The notes under the pieces are model-generated. The model saw only the letters and a list, made by a program, of their open reading frames with translations, did no database searches and was not told where the DNA came from. A program made the position numbers and the translations under genes. Below are positions 18,971 to 28,173 of a DNA stretch of 64,000 nucleotides, piece by piece; within the stretch, counting starts at the first letter, position 1, and every line of letters starts with the position of its first letter. Source of the stretch: Oscillospiraceae bacterium CM (GTDB lineage: Bacteria > Bacillota > Clostridia > Oscillospirales > Oscillospiraceae); contig CP072107.1 in NCBI GenBank assembly GCA_022870705.1, positions 2,044,501-2,108,500 of the forward strand, written 5' to 3'.

Positions 18971-19336
18971 ATGTGCGCCTATACGGTCGAAATGGATCGG
19001 TGCGATTGCAGCACCATTCACGAGGATGTCGTCAGCGACGTCCGCGCCCTGCTGCCCGACGAAATCAGTCTTCTGAATCTCTCCGAGCTTTTTAAAGTGT
19101 TCGGCGACTCCACGCGCGTTAAAATTCTCTGCGCGCTTTTAAACGCCGAGATGTGCGTGTGCGATATCGCCGTACTGCTGGGAATGACGAAGTCGGCGAT
19201 TTCCCATCAGCTTCGGATTCTAAAGCAAGCCAAGCTTGTCAATTACCATCGGGACGGTAAGATTATTTTTTATTCTCTAGCCGACGATCATGTTCGCCAT
19301 ATTTTTGATCAGGGACTTCAACACATCTGCGAATAG
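18971..19336 (+). CDS. ArsR/SmtB-family metal-sensing repressor, CadC-like
   Basis: Winged-helix repressor of 121 residues. The core reads KVFGDSTRVKILCALLN, then MCVCDIAVLLGMTKSAISHQL. The CVC pair in the DNA-binding region, together with the N-terminal CDC, matches the cysteine site by which CadC proteins sense Cd, Pb or Zn. The tail DDHVRHIFDQGLQHICE offers a possible second histidine site. Start chosen at ATG 18971 behind TGGAGGAA, because the upstream in-frame extension overlaps the ribosome binding site. It sits 79 bp before a P1B ATPase, which it probably represses together with itself. Confidence 0.9.
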   Translation: MCAYTVEMDRCDCSTIHEDVVSDVRALLPDEISLLNLSELFKVFGDSTRVKILCALLNAEMCVCDIAVLLGMTKSAISHQLRILKQAKLVNYHRDGKIIFYSLADDHVRHIFDQGLQHICE

Positions 19337-19415
19337 TGCTGCAAACGCGTGCTTTGTATGCGGCGTATAGATGAACAGGTTATTTTATTATATCGATTTA
19401 GACGAGGGACTGACT

Positions 19416-21539
19416 ATGGACCAGAAAACAACGGGACCCGGCCGGCATATTCTCATTTTGGATGGGCTGAGCTGCAATAACTGCGCGCAAAAAATTGAGG
19501 CGCAGACAAGTGCCATTACAGGTGTTTTGACATCGGAAATAAACTTTGCCGCGCAGCGGTTGACGCTCACGGTGTCCGACAAAAAGGCGCTGCCAGGCAT
19601 CGTCCGGCAGGCGTCTTCCATCATCAATGCAATTGAGCCCGATGTGACCGTATCGTCCGTCGAAAAACAGGCGGCAGATAACGACGAGACAAAAAAAATG
19701 CATGTCCGTCAAATAGCTTTTGTGGCGGGGGTCGGTTTTTTTGTCGCTGGTCTCCTCGCAAATTCTAGCAAAACGGCGGCACTGGCGCTTTTTTTGATCA
19801 GTTATGTGTTGATTGGCGGCACGGTCGTTATCCGGGCGCTGAGAAACATCCTGAAAGGCGACTTCTTTGACGAAAATTTTCTCATGAGCGTCGCGACAAT
19901 TGGTGCGTTCGCCATCGGGCAATACCCCGAGGGTGTAGCGGTCATGCTTTTTTATCAGGTGGGTGAAGCATTTGAACATCTCGCCGTTAGGCGCTCCCGC
20001 CGTTCCATCGCCGCGCTGATGGACATCCGGCCAGATACCGCAAATTTAAAAATTGACGGCACGCTTCGTCGTGTCGCCCCGGAAGACGTTGCCGTTGGCG
20101 ATTTAATAGTCGTCAAGCCGGGTGAAAAAATCCCGCTTGACGGGCGCGTTGTTGAAGGCCGCTCGGCTCTTGATACATCCGCCTTGACGGGAGAAGCCCT
20201 GTTTCGCGACGTTGAGCCAGGCAGTGCCGTTTTGTCCGGCTCCGTCAATCAAAACGGCCTGCTGACGATTGCGGTTACAAAAGTCTTTGGCGATTCGACC
20301 GTTTCAAAAATCCTTGATCTCGTGCAAAACGCCGGCAGCAAAAAAGCGCCAACAGAGACCTTCATCACAAAATTCGCCAGGTTTTATACGCCATTTGTCG
20401 TCTTCTCGGCGCTGGCGCTTGCCATTATTCCACCGCTTATTATACCCGGGGCGATGTTCCATGACTGGCTCTCCAGGGCGCTCGTCTTTCTCGTTGTCTC
20501 CTGCCCGTGCGCACTTGTCATCTCCATCCCGCTCAGCTACTTCGGCGGGATCGGCGGCGCTTCCCGCAACGGCATTTTGATTAAAGGCGGCAACTATCTG
20601 GAGGCTCTCAACACCATCGATACGGTCGTTTTCGATAAAACAGGCACCTTGACGAAAGGCGTTTTTGACGTGACGGAAACAACCTGTGCAAACGGCTGGT
20701 CGGAAGCGGCACTACTTGATATGGCCGTGCACGCCGAGAGCTTTTCAAATCATCCGATTGCCGTCTCGCTTCAAAAAGCTTACAGGCAACCCGTCCGCCC
20801 GGAACGGGTCGGGGCGCATGAAGAGCTCCCCGGTCTCGGCGTCCGCGTCACGGTGGACGGCAGGCAGGTCCTCGCAGGCAATGGCAGGCTTATGGCGTCG
20901 GCGGGAATTGACTGGCAAGTAAGCACCGTACCGGGAAGCGTCGTTTATGTGGCGGTTGACGGCGTTTTCGCCGGGTCTATCGTCATCGCCGACACGTTAA
21001 AGCCGGATAGTCGGCAGACCATCAAAGACCTTAAAACCCTCGGCGTCCGAAAAACGGTTATGCTGACAGGTGACGTCAAGGCTTCCGGCGAGGCTATAGC
21101 CGCAAGCATCGGCTTGGACGCGGTGGTGACAGACCTTCTTCCCGCGCAGAAGGTGGCACAGCTTGAAGCCCTGCAACAGGAAAAGCAGAAAAGCAAAACG
21201 CTCGTTTTTGTGGGAGACGGTGTGAACGACGCCCCGGTACTCGCGCGGGCCGACGTCGGTGTTTCGATGGGTGCGCTCGGCTCCGATGCCGCCATTGAGG
21301 CCGCCGACATCGTCCTGATGACGGATGAACCCTCAAAGCTCGTTTCGGCAATCCGGATAGCGCGCCGGACGCGGGCCATCGTCTGGCAAAACATTATTTT
21401 CGCACTCTCGGTGAAGGCCGTCATCCTTCTTCTCGGGGCATTGGGGTTTGCGACTATGTGGGAAGCCGTGTTTGGCGACGTCGGCGTGGCACTGCTTGCA
21501 ATTTTAAACGCCATGCGCGCCATGCGTTTGGAACAATGA
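19416..21539 (+). CDS. cadA: P1B-type heavy-metal translocating ATPase (Cd/Zn/Pb exporter)
   Basis: Membrane ATPase of 707 residues. An N-terminal heavy-metal-associated domain has LDGLSCNNCAQKIE. The transmembrane metal site is SCPCALVISIPLSYFGG, the phosphorylation site DKTGTLTKG, and the HP motif SFSNHPIAVSL. The hinge is VFVGDGVNDAPVLARADV. The SCPCAL form is that of Zn/Cd/Pb exporters. Start chosen at ATG 19416 after GAGGGA; a longer in-frame start at 19371 lacks a binding site. The neighbouring CadC-like repressor supports metal-inducible efflux. Confidence 0.93.
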   Translation: MDQKTTGPGRHILILDGLSCNNCAQKIEAQTSAITGVLTSEINFAAQRLTLTVSDKKALPGIVRQASSIINAIEPDVTVSSVEKQAADNDETKKMHVRQIAFVAGVGFFVAGLLANSSKTAALALFLISYVLIGGTVVIRALRNILKGDFFDENFLMSVATIGAFAIGQYPEGVAVMLFYQVGEAFEHLAVRRSRRSIAALMDIRPDTANLKIDGTLRRVAPEDVAVGDLIVVKPGEKIPLDGRVVEGRSALDTSALTGEALFRDVEPGSAVLSGSVNQNGLLTIAVTKVFGDSTVSKILDLVQNAGSKKAPTETFITKFARFYTPFVVFSALALAIIPPLIIPGAMFHDWLSRALVFLVVSCPCALVISIPLSYFGGIGGASRNGILIKGGNYLEALNTIDTVVFDKTGTLTKGVFDVTETTCANGWSEAALLDMAVHAESFSNHPIAVSLQKAYRQPVRPERVGAHEELPGLGVRVTVDGRQVLAGNGRLMASAGIDWQVSTVPGSVVYVAVDGVFAGSIVIADTLKPDSRQTIKDLKTLGVRKTVMLTGDVKASGEAIAASIGLDAVVTDLLPAQKVAQLEALQQEKQKSKTLVFVGDGVNDAPVLARADVGVSMGALGSDAAIEAADIVLMTDEPSKLVSAIRIARRTRAIVWQNIIFALSVKAVILLLGALGFATMWEAVFGDVGVALLAILNAMRAMRLEQ

Positions 21540-21660
21540 GTTCGGCGCGTTCGATCACCTGTAAAGTTTCAAAAAAAGGGAAATATCGTTTCATACCAGA
21601 GCCGACGCGTTTGGTTTAGACATCAAGGCGGTATTCAAGATCGTTCATAGGAGGGTTAAT

Positions 21661-22203
21661 ATGACAGAAACGGAATTGCTCGGCATACTAAAAAGCCGCT
21701 TTGAAGCAAATATGAATCGCCACCAGAACATTTACTGGCCCGATATGCTGAAAAGACTTCAACTCTACCCCGAAAAGCTTCGCTCCTTGGAAACTATGGA
21801 GCGTACCGGTGGCGAACCGGATGTTTTGGAGCTTGATGGCGCGACCGGTGAATACATCTTTTATGATTGCTCACCGGAAAGTCCTATCGGTCGGCGCAAT
21901 GTTTGTTATGATGGTATTGGCCAGCAGGAGCGGATTGAAAAAGGGGTTTTTCCAAAGGGCAATGCCATAGATATGGCCGCTTCCATGGGTATTGAGCTTT
22001 TGACGCAAGAGCAGTATAAGCAATTACAGAAACAAGGAAATTTTGATACGAAAACCTCAAGCTGGCTGATGACACCGGAGGACATCAGAAAGCTTGGCGG
22101 CGCAATTTTTGGCGATCGCCGATATGGCCATGTCTTTGTTTATCATAATGGCGCCCCCTCATTTTATAGCAGTAGAGGGTTTCGCGGCCGCTTGCGGGTT
22201 TAG
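21661..22203 (+). CDS. DUF4256 family protein
   Basis: Protein of 180 residues with the highly conserved pattern of the DUF4256 family: MERTGGEPDVL, GEYIFYDCSPESPIGRRNVC, NAIDMAASMGIELLT, NFDTKTSSWLMTPEDIRKL and a C-terminal RGFRGRLRV. No catalytic function is established. The start has GGAGGGTTAAT before it. It stands alone, downstream of cadA by 121 bp with no terminator visible between them, so cotranscription is possible but not implied by function. Confidence 0.85.
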   Translation: MTETELLGILKSRFEANMNRHQNIYWPDMLKRLQLYPEKLRSLETMERTGGEPDVLELDGATGEYIFYDCSPESPIGRRNVCYDGIGQQERIEKGVFPKGNAIDMAASMGIELLTQEQYKQLQKQGNFDTKTSSWLMTPEDIRKLGGAIFGDRRYGHVFVYHNGAPSFYSSRGFRGRLRV

Positions 22204-22206
22204 CGC

Positions 22207-22395
22207 CTAAAAAAACAATATGATGCCGCGTACCACGCCGATGTATTGACTTCGCCCGTTTTTGTCGGCTTGTTGCATATTCCGAAACAAATAATGCCGC
22301 GCATCACCACTGAAGATATTCCCAGCGTTAAGCCCAGCGATGAAAAATCCATGTCCATACGTTGAAAGTCCTAATTCTAAAAGGTTTTCAACCAA
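22207..22395 (-). other. 62-codon open frame, possible gene remnant
   Basis: Minus-strand frame starting with TTG and ending GVVRGIILFF. It has no good ribosome binding site and overlaps the tRNA terminator at its start. Codons look bacterial, and the piece reads like a fragment of a larger protein, but I recognise no family. It may be a decayed remnant or chance; nothing else is visible between the DUF4256 gene and the tRNAs. Confidence 0.18.
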
Positions 22396-22397
22396 AT

Positions 22398-22439
22398 ATA
22401 CAAGAAAGGCTGACTCATAAGAGCCAGCCTTTCTTGTAT
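22398..22439 (-). terminator. Terminator of the tRNA-Thr/tRNA-Tyr transcript
   Basis: A long hairpin in which ATACAAGAAAGGCTG pairs with CAGCCTTTCTTGTAT, located 19 bp beyond the tRNA-Tyr 3 prime end. Confidence 0.75.
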
Positions 22440-22457
22440 GAAAACGGTGTTTTAATT

Positions 22458-22542
22458 TGGTGGAGGAGGGTGGATTCGAACCACCGAAGTCGGTGACAAC
22501 AGATTTACAGTCTGCCCCCTTTGGCCACTCGGGAACTCCTCC
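22458..22542 (-). tRNA. tRNA-Tyr (GUA)
   Basis: Acceptor GGAGGAG pairs with CTCCTCC, with discriminator A and an encoded CCA. The anticodon loop reads CTGTAAA (anticodon GTA), there is a long variable arm as in bacterial class II tRNA-Tyr, and the T arm has GGTTCGAATCC. Confidence 0.95.
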
Positions 22543-22568
22543 ATATTCAATTTGGACGGAAGACGAAA

Positions 22569-22644
22569 TGGAGCTGGTGGACGGATTCGAACCCCCGACC
22601 TGCTGATTACAAATCAGCTGCTCTACCGGCTGAGCTACACCAGC
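22569..22644 (-). tRNA. tRNA-Thr (UGU)
   Basis: Acceptor GCTGGTG pairs with CACCAGC, followed by T and an encoded CCA. The anticodon loop is TTTGTAA (anticodon TGT), and the D and T arms (TAGCTCAG, GGTTCGAATCC) are standard. It lies 26 bp upstream of tRNA-Tyr on the same transcript. Confidence 0.95.
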
Positions 22645-22668
22645 ACACCCTTGCCGTCAGTGAGGTTA

Positions 22669-22697
22669 ATGATAGCAAAACAGCCCGGTGTTGTCAA
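22669..22697 (-). promoter_or_regulatory. Sigma-A promoter of the tRNA pair
   Basis: On the minus strand TTGACA is followed after 17 bases by TATCAT, 25 bp before the tRNA-Thr 5 prime end. Confidence 0.8.
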
Positions 22698-22891
22698 CAA
22701 AAAGTTTTAACCCACCCGATTCCTTTCTCCATTTTTCGCATCAGAAAAATGTATGCCGGATCATAAGCAAACATCTGTTCCATATTTCGTTTATATTGCT
22801 TAATTTTTACAGACGAAAACACCCCGCTGCCAGCCTTTTTGCTTGATACGATCCCATAAGCATTGGATTACTCATTTTTTATAAGAATCTC
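22698..22891. other. Intergenic stretch between tRNA promoter and secA promoter
   Basis: Rather AT-rich sequence with no open frame, hairpin or repeat that I can support. It separates the leftward tRNA unit from secA. Confidence 0.5.
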
Positions 22892-22920
22892 TTTTTTTAT
22901 TCATATGTGTATGCTATAAT
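22892..22920 (+). promoter_or_regulatory. Promoter of secA
   Basis: A perfect TATAAT (22915-22920) with only a T-run at the -35 position, 47 bp before the secA start. Confidence 0.5.
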
Positions 22921-22966
22921 ACGTTGGTTAACCAAATCACACTCTATCCGCAGGAAAGGCAGTCAT

Positions 22967-25756
22967 ATGTTTAAAGAACTCGTATCAAAAGTTTTTGGCA
23001 CGCACAGTATGCGCGAGCTCAAAACCATTGCCCCGCTTGTTGTTAAAATCGAGTCTTATGAAGAGGAATACAAAGAACTGTCAGACGAGGCCTTAAAGGC
23101 CAAGACGGCTGAATTTAAAGAAAGACTTGGCAGCGGCGAAACGCTTGACGATATTCTGCCGGAGGCATTTGCCGCCGTGCGAGAGGCTGCCGACCGCGTT
23201 TTAGGTCTCAGGCCGTATAAGGTCCAGCTCATCGGCGGCATCGTCCTCCATCAGGGCCGAATTGCCGAGATGAAAACCGGTGAAGGCAAAACGCTCGTCG
23301 CTGTTTTGCCCTCCTACTTAAACGCGCTTGCCGGCAACGGCGTCCACATAGTCACCGTCAACGATTATCTCGCCCGGCGTGACAGCGATTGGATGGGCAA
23401 GGTCCACCGGTTTATGGGTCTGTCCGTCGGCCTCATCGTCCACGGCTTGTCAAGCCCGGAACGGCGCGCGGCATACGCGGCGGACATCACCTACGGTACC
23501 AACAACGAAATGGGCTTTGACTACCTGCGTGACAACATGGCGCTCTACAGCCAAAACATGGTGCAGCGCGGCCATTCCTTTGCCATCGTTGACGAGGTCG
23601 ACTCCATTTTGATCGACGAGGCCAGAACACCGCTTATCATTTCCGGTCAGGGTGACGAATCGACGGATATGTATACAAAGGCTGACGAGTTTGTCAGCAA
23701 GCTGAAGAAAAAAGTCTATGCCTCCATCGACGAGAAGTCACAGGAGGATGAGGATATTGACGAGGATTACGTCGTCGACGAAAAAGCCCGAACCGCGACG
23801 CTGACGGCCAATGGCATCGCTAAGGCCGAACAGTATTTCGGGCTTGAAAATCTATCAGACCTTGAAAACAACACGCTTTCCCACCACATCAATCAGGCCG
23901 TCAAAGCCCACGGCATTATGCAACGCGATGTTGACTACGTTGTCAAGGACGGTGAGGTCATCATTGTCGACGAATTCACCGGCCGTTTGATGTTCGGGCG
24001 CCGTTATAACGAGGGCCTACATCAGGCTATCGAGGCCAAGGAGCACGTCAAGGTCGCCCATGAGAGTAAAACCCTTGCCACGATCACCTTTCAGAACTAT
24101 TTCCGCCTGTATGACAAGCTCTCCGGCATGACCGGTACGGCGCTGACCGAGGAAGAGGAGTTCGGCGCTATTTATAATCTTGATATCATCGAAATTCCAA
24201 CAAACCGCCCGCTTTTGCGTATTGACAACCCTGATGTCATTTACAAAACTGAAAACGGCAAGTATAAGGCTATCATCAATCAGATTGACGACTGCCATAA
24301 AAAAGGCCAGCCTGTCCTTGTCGGCACCGTCTCTATTGAAAAGAGCGAGCTCTTATCCGCCATGCTGAAAAAGCGCGGCGTTCCGCATAATGTTCTCAAC
24401 GCCAAGCACCATGAGAAGGAGGCCGAAATTGTCGCGCAGGCCGGAAAGCTCGGCGCTGTCACGATCGCAACGAATATGGCCGGGCGCGGTACAGACATTA
24501 TGCTCGGCGGCAATGCCGAATATATGGCGAAAAACGATTTGCAAAAAGCGAATATCTCAGACGAAGTTATTGTCGAAGCCACCGGTTATGCCGAGACAGA
24601 GGACGAGCGCATTCTTGAAGCCCGCCATCTTTTCGTATCAAGTCTTGAAAAACATAAAGCCGTTACAAGCGCCGAGGCCGAAAAAGTGAAAGAGGCGGGC
24701 GGCCTGTTCATTCTCGGCACTGAGCGCCATGAGTCCCGCCGAATTGACAATCAGCTCCGCGGCCGCGCCGGCCGCCAGGGCGACCCCGGTGAAACGCGGT
24801 TTTATATCGCCTTGACGGACGATATTATGCGCTTGTTCGGCTCCGAACGCATTATGGGCATGATGGATTCTCTCGGCCTTGACGAGGACACGCCCATCGA
24901 CCAGAAAATTCTCTCCAATGCGATTGAGCAGGCACAGAAAAAGGTTGAAAGCCGTAACTTCCAGTCGCGCAAGCACGTTTTGGAATATGACGACGTCATG
25001 AACACGCAGCGCACACTCATCTATGAGCAGCGCCGCAAGGTTCTTGACGGCGAGGATATCAAGGCAAATCTGCAGGGTATGATCGGCGAGGTGATTGACG
25101 CGACGCTTGCCGGCAGTTTCGGCGAGCATGGCAGCCTGTCCGATCAGGCGGAACTTGACGAGCTTGTCAAGCCGTATGAACAGCTGTTTTTAAATAAAGG
25201 TGACCTACCGCAGCTGTCTGAAACAAAGAAAATCAGCCGCGACGAGCTTCGTGACCTTTTATATGATAAAGCCATTGCCGCCTATGAGGCAAAGGAAAAG
25301 GATCTTGGTCTCCTGCCGGGGACAGACGCGCTGCTCATGCGTGAGCTCGAACGCGTCATCATGCTGCGTGTTGTTGACGAATACTGGATGGAGCATATTG
25401 ACGCTATGGAAGAGCTTCGAGACGGCGTCCGTCTCCGGGCCTACGGGCAGACAAACCCTGTTGACGAATATAAGCGCGAGGGCTACGACATGTTTGAGGC
25501 CATGATCGGCGGCATCAAGGAAGAAGTCGTCCGCCGGATATTTGTCGCGCGCGTCAAAAAAGAGCAGACGCTGGAACGCAAGAGCGTTTCTAAAAACGCC
25601 AGCGCGGTTGAAAACGCCGGAGGCGACGATTCCGTCAAACAGCAGCCGGTTAAAAAAGGCGCAAAAATTGGCCGGAACGACCCCTGCCCCTGCGGCAAAA
25701 AACGCTCAAACGGTTTACCGATGAAGTATAAGGACTGCTGCGGCAGAAACGACTAA
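22967..25756 (+). CDS. secA: Preprotein translocase ATPase SecA
   Basis: Motor ATPase of the Sec pathway, 929 residues. Walker A is [14 protein letters not shown], Walker [21 protein letters not shown], and motif [21 protein letters not shown]. The C-terminal zinc-binding SEC-C domain is complete ([13 protein letters not shown] then KDCCGRND). ATG at 22967 follows AGGAAAGG; the open frame extends upstream into the promoter and is not coding. In many Firmicutes prfB follows secA; here pgeF follows and prfB is 29 kb away. Confidence 0.97.
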   Translation: MFKELVSKVFGTHSMRELKTIAPLVVKIESYEEEYKELSDEALKAKTAEFKERLGSGETLDDILPEAFAAVREAADRVLGLRPYKVQLIGGIVLHQGRIAEMKTGEGKTLVAVLPSYLNALAGNGVHIVTVNDYLARRDSDWMGKVHRFMGLSVGLIVHGLSSPERRAAYAADITYGTNNEMGFDYLRDNMALYSQNMVQRGHSFAIVDEVDSILIDEARTPLIISGQGDESTDMYTKADEFVSKLKKKVYASIDEKSQEDEDIDEDYVVDEKARTATLTANGIAKAEQYFGLENLSDLENNTLSHHINQAVKAHGIMQRDVDYVVKDGEVIIVDEFTGRLMFGRRYNEGLHQAIEAKEHVKVAHESKTLATITFQNYFRLYDKLSGMTGTALTEEEEFGAIYNLDIIEIPTNRPLLRIDNPDVIYKTENGKYKAIINQIDDCHKKGQPVLVGTVSIEKSELLSAMLKKRGVPHNVLNAKHHEKEAEIVAQAGKLGAVTIATNMAGRGTDIMLGGNAEYMAKNDLQKANISDEVIVEATGYAETEDERILEARHLFVSSLEKHKAVTSAEAEKVKEAGGLFILGTERHESRRIDNQLRGRAGRQGDPGETRFYIALTDDIMRLFGSERIMGMMDSLGLDEDTPIDQKILSNAIEQAQKKVESRNFQSRKHVLEYDDVMNTQRTLIYEQRRKVLDGEDIKANLQGMIGEVIDATLAGSFGEHGSLSDQAELDELVKPYEQLFLNKGDLPQLSETKKISRDELRDLLYDKAIAAYEAKEKDLGLLPGTDALLMRELERVIMLRVVDEYWMEHIDAMEELRDGVRLRAYGQTNPVDEYKREGYDMFEAMIGGIKEEVVRRIFVARVKKEQTLERKSVSKNASAVENAGGDDSVKQQPVKKGAKIGRNDPCPCGKKRSNGLPMKYKDCCGRND

Positions 25757-25759
25757 ATT

Positions 25760-26566
25760 ATGTCATTTGCAGAGAAAAGCGCGGGCGGTATCCCTTTTAT
25801 GACGTCGTCGCTTCTACCTGTCACCCATGCCTTTACAACGCGCGGCGGCGGTGTCAGCCACGGTATTCACGCATCGTTGAATCTCGGGCAGAATGTCGGG
25901 GATGACCCGGCTGCCGTCCGGGAAAACTATCAGCTCCTTGCCGCATCCCTTGGCCTTCCAGCCGGCGGCTTTGTCTTTTCCCGGCAGGTGCATGGGGCCG
26001 AGGTTCGCCTTGTCACAAAAGAAGACCGCGTGGATGTGTTCCAGCCTGTCCCGTTTGAGGCTGACGGGCTCGTCACGGCGGCCATAAACGTGCCGCTCGT
26101 TATCTTCACGGCGGATTGTGTCCCGATGTTACTATTTGACCCCCAAGAGTACGCCGTCGGTGCCGTTCATGCGGGCTGGCGCGGGACGACGGCAGACATT
26201 GCCGGTGCGGCCGTCCGGAAAATGGCCGCGAGTTTCGGGACGCACCCGGAAAATCTCCGGGCGGCCATCGGGCCTTGTATTTCTCAATGCTGCTTTGAAA
26301 CGGGGAAAGATGTCACCGTCGCTGTTTCAGCCCTTCTCGGCCCAGCCGCGTCTAATTTCATCCGAGCAGATGACGGCATGTTTAACGTCGACTTGAAAGG
26401 TATTAACACGTTTCTTTTACGCCGCGCGGGGTTAAAGGCGGAAAATATCGACGTTTCGCCGGAATGCACGGCCTGCGCCAACACAAAATACTGGTCCCAC
26501 CGTGTCACGAAGGGACAGCGGGGCAGTCAGGCCACCGTGATCATGCTGAAAGGAAGCGCTCATTGA
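25760..26566 (+). CDS. pgeF: Peptidoglycan editing factor PgeF / multicopper-type laccase-domain protein (YlmD/YfiH)
   Basis: Protein of 268 residues in the COG1496 family, reported as purine nucleoside-acting enzymes and as a factor preventing misincorporation into peptidoglycan. Conserved elements are HAFTTRGGGVSHG, FSRQVHGAEV, the Cys/His site in TADCVPMLLFDP and AVHAGWRGTTADIA, and AIGPCISQCCFETG. It begins three bases after the secA stop with no clear ribosome binding site, suggesting coupling, and overlaps the next gene by four bases. Confidence 0.9.
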   Translation: MSFAEKSAGGIPFMTSSLLPVTHAFTTRGGGVSHGIHASLNLGQNVGDDPAAVRENYQLLAASLGLPAGGFVFSRQVHGAEVRLVTKEDRVDVFQPVPFEADGLVTAAINVPLVIFTADCVPMLLFDPQEYAVGAVHAGWRGTTADIAGAAVRKMAASFGTHPENLRAAIGPCISQCCFETGKDVTVAVSALLGPAASNFIRADDGMFNVDLKGINTFLLRRAGLKAENIDVSPECTACANTKYWSHRVTKGQRGSQATVIMLKGSAH

Positions 26567-28155
26567 AACGGCATTTTAAAAAATCGCTTGCCCTGCTGCT
26601 TGTCGGCGCCCTTTTGGCGGCGACGCTGTCTTCCTGTGCGTCATCATCCAAATCATCAGACGATCCGGCGTCCAGCGCCTCCCCCGGCGTAACGGCGGGC
26701 GCTTCAAATGCCTCCGACCACGTCTTCACGGTTCGGTATAACGCGGGCCAAACGCTCAATCCAATTACGGGAACTTCGCCGGATAATATGGCGCTGGCAC
26801 CGCTGATGTATGAGGGGCTCTTTGTTCTGAATGACAAAATGGAAGCCGAGTCCGTCCTATGTGACAGCTTTTCAACATCATCCGACGGCAAAACATATAC
26901 CATCAAGCTAAAATCCGGCGTCGCCATGAGTGACGGGTCAACACTCAACGCGGCCGACGTCAAGTATTCACTAAACTGGGCCAGTCAACTCGGCCGTTTT
27001 GCCGGTCGCTTTGGGGCTCTTTCAGGCATCTCAACAGTTGACGCCCTCACGCTGAAGATCACGCTCACAAAAGCAAATTATAAGCTGCCAGAGCTTTTAG
27101 ACGTGCCGATTATTAAGAGCGGCGCTATCAACAGCACCCACCCGGCGGGCTCTGGCCCCTATTACTATGATGATACTGGCTCGGCGCATCTCGTCGCCCT
27201 TACCACATATCGCGATGCCGCTAAAATTCCTGTTTCTGAGATCTATTTAAAGGACTGCACGAACTCAGACCTGTCGGTTGAATTTTCCTCGCAAACCGTC
27301 GACATGTTCTGGGACGATCCGGCTGACGCCTCAGAAATCAACATTTTAAACGACCATGAAATTCGCTATTATAATACGACAATTTTGCAGTATGTCGGCT
27401 TTAACCTGCATAACCGCGTCTTGTCAAACGCGAAAATCCGCAACGCTTTTTCGCTTATTATTGACCGAAAAAGCATCGTGAGCGCCGTTTACAACGGCCA
27501 TGCCCTTGCCGCACCGCTTATTTTAAGCCCGAATTATAAGTTTTACGATACGGCTTGGGAGCCGCAGATTACCGATACGCTCAGCGAGCTGTCCAGCATT
27601 TTCTCATCGCTCGGGATGCGTGATGACGATACAGACGGTTTCCTTGAATTCCCGAGCTCTGGCAATACGCTTGTTCCCTTTAAGCTCACCTTCATCGTCA
27701 ACGGTGATAACAGCTACAAGGTCGCCGCAGCCCAACAGGTCGTCGATTCGCTTAAGAAGGTCGGCATCAATGTTGAGCTCAAGCCGCTTTCTTGGAGCGC
27801 TTATGTCGAGGCTTTAAAAAACGGTAATTTTGATATGTATTACGGCGATGTCTATCTGCCCGCCGATAATGACCTTTCCGCGCTATTGGCACCCGGCGGT
27901 TCGGTTGATTACGGCCACGCCGGGACAACGGCCTGCCAGACGCGAATCAACGCATTATTGGCCGCGTCGGACGAGGAAACTGAAAAAACGGCGGCCGCAC
28001 AGCTGTGCGCTTATGTCGATTCAACCGATCCGATCATCCCGATTTTATACAGGCAATATACCGTCCACGCCAACAGAAATGTTATAAGCGGTTTAAACCC
28101 GACGCAGTCCGATATTTTTTATGGGCTGACGTCTTGGAAAATCAATCTCAGCTGA
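26563..28155 (+). CDS. ABC transporter substrate-binding lipoprotein, peptide (SBP_bac_5) type
   Basis: Secreted lipoprotein of 530 residues. A lysine-rich start and hydrophobic core precede a lipobox (ATLSSC), then a Ser-rich linker. The body has the family pattern MALAPLMYEGLFVLND, YTIKLKSGVAMSDGSTLNAADVKYSL in pieces, and the C-terminal YVDSTDPIIPILYRQYTV. TTG start at 26563 overlaps the pgeF stop (TTGA) with GGAAG upstream. No permease or ATPase gene is near, so it either borrows a transporter encoded elsewhere or has another role. Ligand cannot be told from sequence. Confidence 0.9.
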   Translation: MKRHFKKSLALLLVGALLAATLSSCASSSKSSDDPASSASPGVTAGASNASDHVFTVRYNAGQTLNPITGTSPDNMALAPLMYEGLFVLNDKMEAESVLCDSFSTSSDGKTYTIKLKSGVAMSDGSTLNAADVKYSLNWASQLGRFAGRFGALSGISTVDALTLKITLTKANYKLPELLDVPIIKSGAINSTHPAGSGPYYYDDTGSAHLVALTTYRDAAKIPVSEIYLKDCTNSDLSVEFSSQTVDMFWDDPADASEINILNDHEIRYYNTTILQYVGFNLHNRVLSNAKIRNAFSLIIDRKSIVSAVYNGHALAAPLILSPNYKFYDTAWEPQITDTLSELSSIFSSLGMRDDDTDGFLEFPSSGNTLVPFKLTFIVNGDNSYKVAAAQQVVDSLKKVGINVELKPLSWSAYVEALKNGNFDMYYGDVYLPADNDLSALLAPGGSVDYGHAGTTACQTRINALLAASDEETEKTAAAQLCAYVDSTDPIIPILYRQYTVHANRNVISGLNPTQSDIFYGLTSWKINLS

Positions 28156-28173
28156 CCAGGGGAAGGGGCAACT

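Noticed and set aside
22204-22644. Possible integration site beside the tRNA genes
   Set aside because: No integrase, no direct repeat of a tRNA 3 prime end, and nothing phage-like nearby.
22521-22766. An 81-codon plus-strand frame across the tRNAs
   Set aside because: It runs through tRNA-Tyr and tRNA-Thr genes and is not coding.
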